Shown in pieces: positions 34,476 through 43,334 of a DNA stretch of 64,000 nucleotides. This DNA comes from Mucilaginibacter gossypiicola. Its GTDB lineage: Bacteria; Bacteroidota; Bacteroidia; Sphingobacteriales; Sphingobacteriaceae. A program made the translations under genes and the position numbers. How positions within the stretch are numbered: the stretch's first letter is position 1; each line of letters begins with the position of its first letter. Location: NCBI RefSeq assembly GCF_900110105.1, contig NZ_FOCL01000002.1, forward strand, positions 434,001-498,000, written 5' to 3'. The notes beneath the pieces are model-generated. The model did no database searches and was not told the DNA's origin. It was given only the letters and a program-made list of their open reading frames with translations.

Positions 34476-35126
34476 ATGTCGCTTAACAGTATATTCCAGT
34501 ATTTTGTACCAAAGGATAAAAAAATATTCTTCCCACTGTTTGAACAAGCCGCAGCCAACGTTGTAGCCATGGCAACAATATTGGTTGAAGCCGTTAACTC
34601 CAACAACGCCCAAACCCGTGAGGACTTATACAAGCAGATTGACAAACTGGAAAACAAAGGCGACGAATATACTCACCAGATTTACCTTGAGCTTGGTAAA
34701 AACTTTATCACTCCGTTTGACAGAGAAGATATCCATGCTCTGGCTACAGCTATCGATGATGTTGCCGACTATATTCAAGGCGCTGCCAACCGCATGAGCC
34801 TGTACAGGATAGATGATTTAAATGAGCATATCCGCAAGCTATCTGACCTGATACTACAGGCAAGCATCGATCTGGAAAAAGCAGTAAAAGAGCTAAAAGA
34901 CCTTAGGAACGTACGCAACATTGCCGATTCATGCATCAGGATAAACAGTGTTGAAAACCAGGCCGACTATGTTTTTGACCGCGCCGTAGCTGATTTGTTC
35001 CTGTATGAAAAAGATGCTATCCGCCTTATCAAATACAAAGAAATATTAGCTGCCCTTGAAACCGCCACAGATATGTGCGAAGATGCAGCTAACGTTATGG
35101 AGTCAATCTTAGTTAAAAACGCTTAA
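34476..35126 (+). CDS. DUF47 family (PhoU-like) phosphate transport accessory
   Basis: A 216-residue all-helical protein that opens NSIFQYFVPKDKKIFFPLFEQAA, typical of the DUF47/YkaA family. The acidic segments ENKGDEYTHQIY (about 57-68) and FDREDIHALATAIDDVADYI (about 81-100) follow the E-x-x-x-D metal-binding pattern shared with PhoU. Such proteins pair with PiT transporters, and the PiT gene starts 22 bases downstream. TACCTTTA at about 34449-34456 is a possible -7 element. Confidence 0.85.
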   Translation: MSLNSIFQYFVPKDKKIFFPLFEQAAANVVAMATILVEAVNSNNAQTREDLYKQIDKLENKGDEYTHQIYLELGKNFITPFDREDIHALATAIDDVADYIQGAANRMSLYRIDDLNEHIRKLSDLILQASIDLEKAVKELKDLRNVRNIADSCIRINSVENQADYVFDRAVADLFLYEKDAIRLIKYKEILAALETATDMCEDAANVMESILVKNA

Positions 35127-35148
35127 GTAAAATCTTATCCCCAGCTAA

Positions 35149-36159
35149 ATGGTTACTTCCCTACTTGTAGTTATTGTTGTACTCGCCCTGTTGTTTGATT
35201 ACACCAATGGCTTTCATGATGCCGCAAACTCCATAGCTACCATCGTATCTACCAAAGTATTAACACCGTTTCAGGCTGTGTTAATGGCTGCGGTATTTAA
35301 CTTTGCCGCTTACTTTTTTATTAAAGACCATAAAGTAGCCAATACTGTATCAAAAATTGTATTGGAGCACTATGTTACCCTGCACGTGATTTTGGCAGGC
35401 TTAGTTGCAGCTATTACCTGGAACCTGTTTACATGGTGGTTCGGGATCCCATCCAGTTCATCGCACACCCTTATAGGCGGTTTTGCCGGTGCAGGTATGA
35501 CCAATGCGCTTTACATGGGCGCTAATGCCTTACAGGCTGTCGAAATGCAATATGTACTCAAGATCATTGCATATATCGTATTAGCGCCTTTTATCGGTTT
35601 AATTATAGCCTACGTTGTAACCATATTAATATTACACCTTTGTAAAACTGCAAGACCCGCCACTGCCGAGCGCTGGTTTAAACGCATGCAGTTAGTATCA
35701 TCCGCAGCGCTAAGCTTTGCTCACGGTGGTAATGATGCTCAAAAGGTAATGGGTATTTTATATGTAAGTCTTATTGCTTCAAAAGTTATACAACCGGGCA
35801 CCGCAATGCCTGAGTGGATCCCATTGGCTTGTTACTCGGCTATAGCAGCAGGTACTATGTCAGGTGGTTGGAAGATCGTTAAAACAATGGGCTCAAAAAT
35901 AACCAAGGTTACACCGCTTGAAGGCGTAAGTGCCGAAACAGCCGGTGCCATCACCCTGTTTATTACCGAGCGCTTCGGGATTCCGGTTTCAACAACACAT
36001 ACTATCACCGGTTCAATTATTGGTGTAGGTTTAACTAAACGTGTATCGGCAGTACGCTGGGGCGTTACTATTAACCTGGTTTGGGCATGGATCATCACCA
36101 TCCCTATTTCGGCCCTGATAGCAGCCGGTGTATTTGCATTGTTACATTTCTTTGCATAA
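35149..36159 (+). CDS. inorganic phosphate transporter, PiT family (short form)
   Basis: A 336-residue membrane protein with both family repeats: YTNGFHDAANSIATIV (about residues 14-29) and FGIPVSTTHTITGS (about 277-290). The internal SFAHGGNDAQKVMG (about 188-201) is also typical. It lacks the hydrophilic insert of the long PiT at 26197. Co-operonic with the DUF47 gene, its expected regulator. Confidence 0.9.
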   Translation: MVTSLLVVIVVLALLFDYTNGFHDAANSIATIVSTKVLTPFQAVLMAAVFNFAAYFFIKDHKVANTVSKIVLEHYVTLHVILAGLVAAITWNLFTWWFGIPSSSSHTLIGGFAGAGMTNALYMGANALQAVEMQYVLKIIAYIVLAPFIGLIIAYVVTILILHLCKTARPATAERWFKRMQLVSSAALSFAHGGNDAQKVMGILYVSLIASKVIQPGTAMPEWIPLACYSAIAAGTMSGGWKIVKTMGSKITKVTPLEGVSAETAGAITLFITERFGIPVSTTHTITGSIIGVGLTKRVSAVRWGVTINLVWAWIITIPISALIAAGVFALLHFFA

Positions 36160-36179
36160 ACAAACAGGCAGTAATTTTG
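36151..36179 (+). promoter_or_regulatory. promoter of the DUF4197 gene
   Basis: TTG at 36151-36153 and TAATTTTG at 36172-36179 are 18 bases apart, close to the Bacteroidota consensus, and the start codon follows 16 bases later. Confidence 0.5.
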
Positions 36180-36195
36180 TTAGCTTTACTTAAAT

Positions 36196-36933
36196 ATGAA
36201 AACAAGACTACTTATTATTCCCGCTTTAATAGCTTTCATTACATTAAGCAGCTGTGATACATTGAACCAGGTAGCTAACGCCACCGTTCAAAACCAGGGA
36301 ACTCCAACATCACTTGAAATTGGCAACGGTTTAAAACAAGCCCTTGAAATAGGCACAGGTAAAAGCTCTGATCAATTATCAGCAGTTAACGGTTTTTTTG
36401 GCAATGCGGCCATCAAAATCCTTTTCCCGCCCGAAGCTCAAAAAGCTGAAAAAACCTTACGCAGCCTTGGCTTAAACAGTCTTTGCGATAACGTGATCCT
36501 TTCGCTTAACCGTGCGGCCGAAGATGCAGCAAAGCAGGCAAAACCTATTTTTGTTGATGCTATTAAGCAAATGACCCTGCAGGATGTTACCAACATTTTA
36601 TTAGGCAATCAGGATGCAGCAACACAATATTTTAAACGTACAACTACTGCAAAATTAAGCCTGCAATTTAAACCTGTTATACAGGGAAGCTTAAACAAGG
36701 TAAATGCTACCAAGTATTATACTGATGCTGCACAGGCTTACAATAAAGTGCCTTTTGTATCAAAGCTTAACCCCGATATCAGCGATTATGTAACTCAAAA
36801 AGCCATCGATGGTTTATTTGTGGAGATAGCGAAAGAAGAGCTTAACATTCGTCAAAATCTTGGTGCACGTACAACACCATTATTGCAAAAAGTATTTGCT
36901 TTTGCTGATAAGAAGAAAACTACCGGACAATAA
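36196..36933 (+). CDS. DUF4197 lipoprotein
   Basis: A 245-residue exported protein with a lipobox-like end to its signal peptide (LSSC, about residue 20). The mature part is helical, with GLKQALEIGTGKSSDQLS, ILFPPEAQKAEKTLRSLG and LNRAAEDAAKQAKPIF, all matching the DUF4197 family. Family function unknown. It is followed by a strong terminator. Confidence 0.82.
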   Translation: MKTRLLIIPALIAFITLSSCDTLNQVANATVQNQGTPTSLEIGNGLKQALEIGTGKSSDQLSAVNGFFGNAAIKILFPPEAQKAEKTLRSLGLNSLCDNVILSLNRAAEDAAKQAKPIFVDAIKQMTLQDVTNILLGNQDAATQYFKRTTTAKLSLQFKPVIQGSLNKVNATKYYTDAAQAYNKVPFVSKLNPDISDYVTQKAIDGLFVEIAKEELNIRQNLGARTTPLLQKVFAFADKKKTTGQ

Positions 36934-36951
36934 AACCGAAAATTAAAACAT

Positions 36952-36992
36952 AAAAAATGGCAGTGTTAATTTAACTAACACTGCCATTTTTA
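36952..36992 (+). terminator. bidirectional terminator after the DUF4197 gene
   Basis: AAAATGGCAGTGTTA pairs with TAACACTGCCATTTT around ATTTAAC. It also serves the convergent anti-sigma-like gene. Confidence 0.85.
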
Positions 36993-37005
36993 TTTATAGT
37001 GATTT

Positions 37006-38406
37006 TTATTTCTGCTTTTGGAACTTCACCTTTACAGTAACAACTTCGGGCTTGTTGTTGGAACTGCCAACCCATGAAGGGCCATTTTTTATCAATTCAA
37101 TGGCCTTTTGATCAGCCGTTTCATTCAGTCCTTTTTTGATATTGAACTCGTCGGTTATACCACTCGGAAATACGGTAAATGTTACGGTAACTGTACCCGT
37201 TGTATTATCAGGCAATACGGCATTGGTTTGCAGGTATTTTTTCAGGCTACCCCAACCTAACTGCGGATGCGCTACCGTCACACTCACCTCGCCATTATCA
37301 TCATCTCTTTTAGGGTTAGTTACTACCACTTCGGCCAGCGCCCTTGAATCGGGTTTAAGTGCCACTTTAACGCTATCGCCGCGTGTGGCATTAACCTGCC
37401 TTGATTCATAACCAATATAAACAACGTCAAGCGTAGCTTTATCGGCCGGAGAACTGAGGGCGAATTTGCCGTTTACATCAGTTACTGTACTTCGGTTGGT
37501 ACCTTTTATCCTGATAGCTGCACCAATTAAAGGTGAGCCATCATCGCGGGAAATAATAGTACCAGCAATGTATAATGACTCCGCATTTGCTTTACTGCTA
37601 AAGCCTGGTGCTGGCGAAGAGGTAACCCCATCAACCTTACCTGGCAATTTATATTGCATCGGAGCTTTTGCTTTTGCCACGGTTGTATTAGCTCTTAGCA
37701 ATATTGGCTCCGAACCCGTAGTATCTTTTTTGGTGGGCGATGCTGTATAGCCAAACACAATCCGTTCACTTAGCCCCGTTGCCGGAGCTTCTTTTAATAT
37801 CTCTTTATCTTTAGCAGCAGGTTCCGCAGGGGCTATCTGCATAGTGTTGCCGGCAGACGGGACAACATTGTTTGATGCTGTCTTATTATCGGCAGCCGAG
37901 ATATCCTGCTGATAAAGCGCGTTAGCCGACGGCTTTCCCTTTCTCGTTTTTTTATTTACAGCGATTAAAGGCGCTTGTACTGTTCCAACGGGATTTGCAT
38001 TAGCTTTTTTAACGGTATCCCCGGTTTTTATTGTATCTGTAGCAGCTATTAACGGCGGAGTAGAATTTCTGTTTTCTGTGATGTTATTGCTTTGCAATTC
38101 GGTTTTGGCCGATCTGTTAAGATAAAGCCCTCCTAAGCTTAATGCAATTAAAACCGAAGCAGCAATGGGCCAAACGGTCCATGGAATAACCCGGTCTTTC
38201 TTTTCTTCGGTACGCTGTTGCAGCCTGGCTGTCAAATCAGCAAGGTTTAACTGTTGACTTGTCCCCATGTTTTCATATCCTTCCAATGCATCCATCAAAA
38301 AAGGGTCGTTTAGCGCCTCCATTTCCAGTTTGTGCATAGCACGGGCATCAAGCTCTCCGCTGAGATACTTCTGTATTTGCAATATATTTGCCTTTTTACT
38401 ATGCAC
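37006..38406 (-). CDS. anti-sigma-like membrane protein with carboxypeptidase-regulatory and TonB-C-like domains
   Basis: A 466-residue protein. The N-terminal cytoplasmic part (about 1-75; IQKYLSGELDARAMHKLE) is a zinc-less anti-sigma-like segment. One membrane helix follows (about 78-98), then a disordered linker (about 100-280) and a carboxypeptidase D regulatory-like domain (about 281-365; GTIISRDDGSPLIGAAIRIKG). The C-terminal domain (about 370-466) resembles the TonB C-terminal fold: VTVTFTVFPSG then IELIKNGPSW. It overlaps the sigma-factor gene by 8 bases, so it should control that factor in response to an envelope signal. Confidence 0.78.
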   Translation of the reverse strand: MHSKKANILQIQKYLSGELDARAMHKLEMEALNDPFLMDALEGYENMGTSQQLNLADLTARLQQRTEEKKDRVIPWTVWPIAASVLIALSLGGLYLNRSAKTELQSNNITENRNSTPPLIAATDTIKTGDTVKKANANPVGTVQAPLIAVNKKTRKGKPSANALYQQDISAADNKTASNNVVPSAGNTMQIAPAEPAAKDKEILKEAPATGLSERIVFGYTASPTKKDTTGSEPILLRANTTVAKAKAPMQYKLPGKVDGVTSSPAPGFSSKANAESLYIAGTIISRDDGSPLIGAAIRIKGTNRSTVTDVNGKFALSSPADKATLDVVYIGYESRQVNATRGDSVKVALKPDSRALAEVVVTNPKRDDDNGEVSVTVAHPQLGWGSLKKYLQTNAVLPDNTTGTVTVTFTVFPSGITDEFNIKKGLNETADQKAIELIKNGPSWVGSSNNKPEVVTVKVKFQKQK

Positions 38407-38968
38407 TGTTCCGTTCGAGGCAAATTTTCAAATTCCTTTTACCGTTCTGGATATAACTCTTCACCTCATTTAAAGTATACCCGGTTATATCGGCAATTTC
38501 TTTATAACACTTCTCTTTTAAATAAAACAGGTCGATGCTCTGCTTTTGTCCGCCTGTAAGCCCAGCTATACAGCTTTCTAAAGCTTTCAATGCCTCTTCC
38601 CTGTTATTATCATCAGGATGCAAAAAGGGGGTAAATTCCATAACCTCATCTAAATTAACCAACTCCATCTTTTTACCGCTCCGCAACTGCATCAAACAAT
38701 AATTGCGCCCAAGTACATAAACCCAATTCCTGAACTGGTTAATTTCATGCTTTTTAACCTTATCAACCAGTTCCTCAAAAATGCCCATTACCGCATCTTT
38801 AGCGAGTTCCTCATCTTTCAGATATTTAAGGCAAACGCCATAAACAAGGGGCATATACCGTTCATATAAGTTGCCCAAAACAGTTAGGTTACCGCTTGCG
38901 CGATAATCACTAAGTAGTTCCTCGTCTGTTGATTTCCCTGGTTTTTGGGGCTTTATAAATAGGTTCAT
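38399..38968 (-). CDS. ECF RNA polymerase sigma factor
   Basis: A 189-residue sigma-70-family protein. Region 2 has NLYERYMPLVYGVCLKYLKD (about residues 36-55) and FRNWVYVLGRNYC (about 100-112). Region 4 has LFYLKEKCYKEIADITGYTLNEVKSYI (about 145-171, a helix-turn-helix). It overlaps the partner gene downstream. It probably drives genes for the outer membrane or stress; the regulon is unknown. Confidence 0.88.
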   Translation of the reverse strand: MNLFIKPQKPGKSTDEELLSDYRASGNLTVLGNLYERYMPLVYGVCLKYLKDEELAKDAVMGIFEELVDKVKKHEINQFRNWVYVLGRNYCLMQLRSGKKMELVNLDEVMEFTPFLHPDDNNREEALKALESCIAGLTGGQKQSIDLFYLKEKCYKEIADITGYTLNEVKSYIQNGKRNLKICLERNSA

Positions 38969-38976
38969 TAAACATA

Positions 38977-38984
38977 CAAAATTA
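38977..38984 (-). promoter_or_regulatory. -7 element of the sigma/anti-sigma pair
   Basis: Read on the minus strand, TAATTTTG fits TAnnTTTG and lies 8 bases upstream of the sigma-factor start codon. Confidence 0.4.
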
Positions 38985-39142
38985 ATTTATTAAAACGGTT
39001 TATGGAAATTAACTGACTGCAGATAGCTCTATTTAAGCGAAATAGACTGATAACAAAGTATTTTTCACATAGATTATGCCAAAATAAGGAGATCAAACTA
39101 TACAACGAACAGGAATAAACAGCGAAAAAAAGTGTAAAAAAT

Positions 39143-39174
39143 AAAAGAGCGACACCCTGAGGCATCGCTCTTTT
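39143..39174 (-). terminator. terminator of the M28 peptidase gene
   Basis: AAAAGAGCGA pairs with TCGCTCTTTT around a 12-base loop. It follows the peptidase gene (minus strand) by 21 bases. Confidence 0.75.
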
Positions 39175-39194
39175 ACAAATATAGTTACCGGTTA

Positions 39195-40754
39195 TTACCT
39201 TGCCCGTTGTGGCTTTGGCAGTTCTTTACGCGGTATCATTTCGGCTCGTTGCGAGGTATGATAAACAAAGGAAGCAACAATTGTAGCAGCTTGTTTCAGG
39301 TCGTCCTGTACAAGTCGATCATAAGTGTCCTGGTTACTGTGGTGGGTACGTGTACCATAGTCAATAGCATCCTGGATAAACTGAAAGCCCGGAATACCCA
39401 CTGCATCAAATGAAAGGTGGTCGGTACCGCCTGTGTTACGGATGGTAAGCGTGGTAGCGCCAAGATCTTTAAATGGCTCAAGCCATGCTTTAAAGATAGG
39501 GGCTGCCGCCGAGTCGCCCTGCAAGTATACACCACGAATCTTGCCCGTACCATTATCCAGGTTATAATAAGCCGAAAGCTTTGCCTGTTCCGGTTTCAGC
39601 TCCATGGTTTTAGGGTCGCCAAAATGGTTGGCCACGTAACCTCGCGAACCAAACAAACCCTGCTCTTCCGAACTCCATAAAGCAATACGGATGGTACGTT
39701 TTGGTTTAAAATTGATGGCTTTTAAAATACGCATGGCTTCCAGCATCACTGCACTGCCCGCAGCATTATCTGTAGCGCCGGTAGCCGCATGCCATGAATC
39801 AAGGTGGCCGCCAATCATTACTACCTGGTCTTTCAGTTTTTTATCCGTGCCGGGAATTTCGGCAACTACGTCATAACCCTGCAGGTCATCTGAAATAAAT
39901 TGTGTTTTGATATCAGCTTCCAGTTGTACCGGCTGACCACCTTTAATCAGACGTACAATGCGCTGATAATCTTCGCTGCTGGTTTCCAACTCGGGAGCTA
40001 CCGCTTTGGCAGTATCGGCATAGGATGCACCATTGGTAGTAAACACCGTACCGTCGGTACCGCGGGCCTGGCTTAAAACTAAGCCTGCTTTTTCATCAAC
40101 CAGAAACTGGCTAAGTGTTGCCCTGAAAGCACGCAATTTGCGAAAAGTGGCCATCTGGGCGGCATCTGCAGCATTCCTGCGCGGGCCTTCCGGGGTAGCC
40201 TTTGCATTGGCCATTTCGGCAAGTTCCTCGTCGGTATAGCGGGCAGCATCAACTTTCCAGGTACGCTCAGTTGGGGCTTTGGTATCAAATATCACAATTT
40301 TGCCAGCCAGTTTACCTTTATATTGCTCAAGCTCGGCTGCCGAATCGGCTTTGAGCAGCATTACCTCGCCTTTTATTAAACCATTTGTACCTGGTGTCCA
40401 GGCTTTAGGGATGGCGATAATAGCATGATAATAAGGAATAGTAATAGCAGCATAGTTTTTTTGAACTTCCCAGCCTTTACCAAATTTACCCCAGGCTTCC
40501 AGTTTGGCGTTGGCCATGCCCCAGGTTTTGAGCTGATTAACCGCCCAATTTTGGGCACGTTTTAAGCCCGGAGAATTTGCAAGCCTCGGGCCAGAAACAT
40601 CCGTCAGATAAAAAGCTGTTTCCATCACTTTAGAATGGTTAAGGCCTTCTTCCCTGATTTTTTGAACCATGGCGGCATCAACAGGTTCCTGTGCAAATGC
40701 GGGTACTGCAATACCCGCCGCGATAAAACACGAAAAGAGTAGTTTTAATTTCAT
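39195..40754 (-). CDS. M28 family metallopeptidase
   Basis: A 519-residue exported enzyme with a signal peptide (about residues 1-21, ending AFAQ). A protease-associated (PA) domain lies at about 120-300, inserted before the M28 core. The core shows zinc ligands in GGHLDSWH (about 315-322), TGATDNAAGS (about 325-334), SSEEQGLFGS (about 364-373) and THHSNQDTYD (about 477-486). It should remove N-terminal residues from peptides in the periplasm or outside the cell. Single-gene unit. Confidence 0.87.
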   Translation of the reverse strand: MKLKLLFSCFIAAGIAVPAFAQEPVDAAMVQKIREEGLNHSKVMETAFYLTDVSGPRLANSPGLKRAQNWAVNQLKTWGMANAKLEAWGKFGKGWEVQKNYAAITIPYYHAIIAIPKAWTPGTNGLIKGEVMLLKADSAAELEQYKGKLAGKIVIFDTKAPTERTWKVDAARYTDEELAEMANAKATPEGPRRNAADAAQMATFRKLRAFRATLSQFLVDEKAGLVLSQARGTDGTVFTTNGASYADTAKAVAPELETSSEDYQRIVRLIKGGQPVQLEADIKTQFISDDLQGYDVVAEIPGTDKKLKDQVVMIGGHLDSWHAATGATDNAAGSAVMLEAMRILKAINFKPKRTIRIALWSSEEQGLFGSRGYVANHFGDPKTMELKPEQAKLSAYYNLDNGTGKIRGVYLQGDSAAAPIFKAWLEPFKDLGATTLTIRNTGGTDHLSFDAVGIPGFQFIQDAIDYGTRTHHSNQDTYDRLVQDDLKQAATIVASFVYHTSQRAEMIPRKELPKPQRAR

Positions 40755-41279
40755 ATACGATAAATTATAAGATCAGTTAGTAACAAACCTATTTATTATA
40801 ATTTAAAATTGAGGACAGGTTATGTTAACAAATTTGTTACATGAAATTGAATTACTAAGATCTCCGTCCGGAGCTACATAGCATAGGGCAATGTCGGATA
40901 TTGTCTTGTAATTGTACACCGGGTCAAGGCTATTCCCCCGTTGCTGTTCAACTTTGAAAGTGTGAACACTTAGCGTTTTCTTCTAAAAAATCATCATTGA
41001 TAATCAGGCATTTATAATCCCCAAAAATCAACAACAAACCACCATGAACAAACCAGCACTGATAACCAAATAGTTACAAAATTTCGGTTTAAAAAGTTGA
41101 ACACCCTATTTTTAAAAATTGAACACTGACAAAATGTTGTCGGTAATTTATTGACGTTTAGCGATACTGCTCTTAAGACCTTGTTAAAGTATAAATTTTC
41201 ACTTGATATTATTTAAACGAAATACTTATTTTCATTCAAGGACGTTATCTTACCATATACTTAAACCTATCTTAAATCA
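40755..41279. other. intergenic region, no gene seen
   Basis: AT-rich, with short TTGAACAC-like repeats near 40960, 41096 and 41117 (GTGAACACTT, GTTGAACACC, TTGAACACTG). Upstream of two divergent genes, so promoters are expected. A nine-codon frame at 41044 is probably accidental. Confidence 0.45.
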
Positions 41280-43214
41280 ATGACAACCATCGCTAATTAT
41301 GCGGCTCTTAGAAGCTACGCTTACACCCCAGGAAATGAATCTGTTTTTGTTGAAGGCTACTCCACTACCGGAGACGGCGGCCAAGGTACTTTTAATTGGG
41401 ACCCTTCCGGCACAGAAGCAGACAACGACGGAACCATTATAATAGTTGGTTCCACCACGCCCGGACGATGGAAACGGCTATATTCGGGTAGTATTGATCT
41501 ACGCTGGTTTGGCGCGAAGAATGATGGCAGCGCCGATGTAACATCTATATTAAACAATGTAATTGCATTTGCTGATACTGTCCCTTCAGCAATCTCTTTT
41601 ATCGGATCCTATTTGGTTAATGGCACTGTAAATATTAATAATGCGGTTACTCTTGAAGGTGTCAGCAACCAGTCTGTCATCACAGGTACAGGTGTTCTTT
41701 CATTTAGTTCAGGCAGTACCGGCGGCACCATATGTGGAGTTACTTTCACCGGAGCCCGCATTGCAATCAATTGCAGCGATGTTACTATTTGCAATTGTAT
41801 TTTTAACTCAATAAATGATAATGCCATTAAATTAACAGGCACTAATAACAATGTGCTGATTTTAACGAACACGTTTACTAACATAAATCCAACCAGCGAC
41901 GCTACTTTTAACTCGACAGGACGGGCTGTTTATAAAACTGTAACCAATCCCCAGGGTACAAGCGACCAGTTACGTATCATCAATAATTTAATTGACGGGA
42001 TAAATTCGGGTTCTTGTATTTTTATAAGTGGCTTAAGCACCAACATCCTTATTACTGCCAATATTATAAAAAACACCATGGGCCAGGGTGTTGAATTTTA
42101 TATGGCCAGTTATGATTCAACCGGCCGGGTGCTGAACAACCAATTTTACGGAATTGGCAAGGGGCGCATGAGTGGCGTAACATCACCTTATATCGGAGGG
42201 AAGGGTTGTAATGCAATTTATGCGGGCCAATATCAAGGCGGTACGGGGCCATTTATAGGTATCGATGTTGCGGGTAACCACATTGATCTTTGTTATGAGA
42301 ACGGCATCGAAGGAGCATTCAACCTGATCTCGAATAATTATGTAAAAGATACCGGTTATGATCTGATAAATTTTCCAACGGAAAGTCCCGAAGGTATTTA
42401 CGATGGCCATATTATAACAAACAACACCATTATAAATCCGGGTAAAAACGGGATCTATTATGCCACTGCCGGATCGATCACAGACCGGATTATTACAGAT
42501 AATTATATTTTTAACCCTAAGGGAACTGATTCGGGTATAAACCTGCTAATTACTGGAAGTACCAAAGCCACCTACTCCAATTGTCAAATTGAAGGCAATA
42601 TCATCGATGGTTTTGATAATGCCATATATCTCAGAAATCTTGAACTGTATCAAAATGTTGGCCTTTCATCAAATGAGGGTGTTAATTGCAATTACTTTTT
42701 TAAGGATGCGGCAGGATTTGGCCTGGATCTAAGAAATGAAGGGTCGATAGCGACAAATATATTGCAAAACCAATTGTTTAGTCAGTGGACGGGTACTGTG
42801 CCGGATAACTGGACATTATTAAATGGTACTATTCTTAAAGTAACTGATGCCGATAACGACGTTGTACCTAAAATCACGGCTACTGATGCCTTTCATGGCA
42901 GGCTGGTTCAAGGTAGTATGTCTTTCCCCACATTAGTTACAGGGAACCGGTTCTTACTTTTTCAGATCACCGCAATGGGTAGCGCGGATTTGCTACTCCG
43001 GATCACAGTATATAACAGCGACGGAACACTCTCAAGCACGGTATCCAGCTTTGTTACCTCAGGTATTTCATCTACCGCCTATACAGTATATAATTGTTTA
43101 TACAACATTCCATCTACACATATTCAGATAGAGATCGGCACAAGCGGCGTCTCCGGAACCTGGGTTCAATTCAAGAATATACAGACATACTTTGTTGATA
43201 AGTTGCCACATTAA
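41280..43214 (+). CDS. right-handed beta-helix protein with tailspike/pectate-lyase-like start
   Basis: A 644-residue protein. The N-terminus (about 1-85: YAALRSYAYTPGN, GYSTTGDGGQGTFNWDP, then LRWFGAKNDG) matches the head of phage tailspike-type and pectate-lyase-superfamily proteins. The middle (about 95-490) is a ladder of short Asn- and Ile-rich turns typical of a right-handed beta-helix. A beta-sandwich-like end follows (about 500-644). There is no signal peptide, unusual for a polysaccharide-acting enzyme outside a phage or secretion system. No phage genes are adjacent. Catalytic residues were not identified. Confidence 0.7.
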   Translation: MTTIANYAALRSYAYTPGNESVFVEGYSTTGDGGQGTFNWDPSGTEADNDGTIIIVGSTTPGRWKRLYSGSIDLRWFGAKNDGSADVTSILNNVIAFADTVPSAISFIGSYLVNGTVNINNAVTLEGVSNQSVITGTGVLSFSSGSTGGTICGVTFTGARIAINCSDVTICNCIFNSINDNAIKLTGTNNNVLILTNTFTNINPTSDATFNSTGRAVYKTVTNPQGTSDQLRIINNLIDGINSGSCIFISGLSTNILITANIIKNTMGQGVEFYMASYDSTGRVLNNQFYGIGKGRMSGVTSPYIGGKGCNAIYAGQYQGGTGPFIGIDVAGNHIDLCYENGIEGAFNLISNNYVKDTGYDLINFPTESPEGIYDGHIITNNTIINPGKNGIYYATAGSITDRIITDNYIFNPKGTDSGINLLITGSTKATYSNCQIEGNIIDGFDNAIYLRNLELYQNVGLSSNEGVNCNYFFKDAAGFGLDLRNEGSIATNILQNQLFSQWTGTVPDNWTLLNGTILKVTDADNDVVPKITATDAFHGRLVQGSMSFPTLVTGNRFLLFQITAMGSADLLLRITVYNSDGTLSSTVSSFVTSGISSTAYTVYNCLYNIPSTHIQIEIGTSGVSGTWVQFKNIQTYFVDKLPH

Positions 43215-43280
43215 TTTCGTCATAGTCAATCTGCCAAAGTTTAGCGATGTTCGAATTGGCATTAATTTAATCTCCCCAAC

Positions 43281-43313
43281 AAAAAAAGGGCTTATCTTTT
43301 CAGATAAGCCCTT
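43281..43313 (-). terminator. terminator of the rimP-nusA-infB operon
   Basis: AAGGGCTTATCT pairs with AGATAAGCCCTT around a 4-base loop and on the minus strand is followed by seven T residues. Confidence 0.85.
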
Positions 43314-43334
43314 CAATATTTAAAAGCTATTTAA

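Noticed and set aside
38968..39165. A 65-codon minus frame upstream of the sigma factor
   Set aside because: It overlaps the promoter of the sigma/anti-sigma pair and the terminator of the neighbouring gene.
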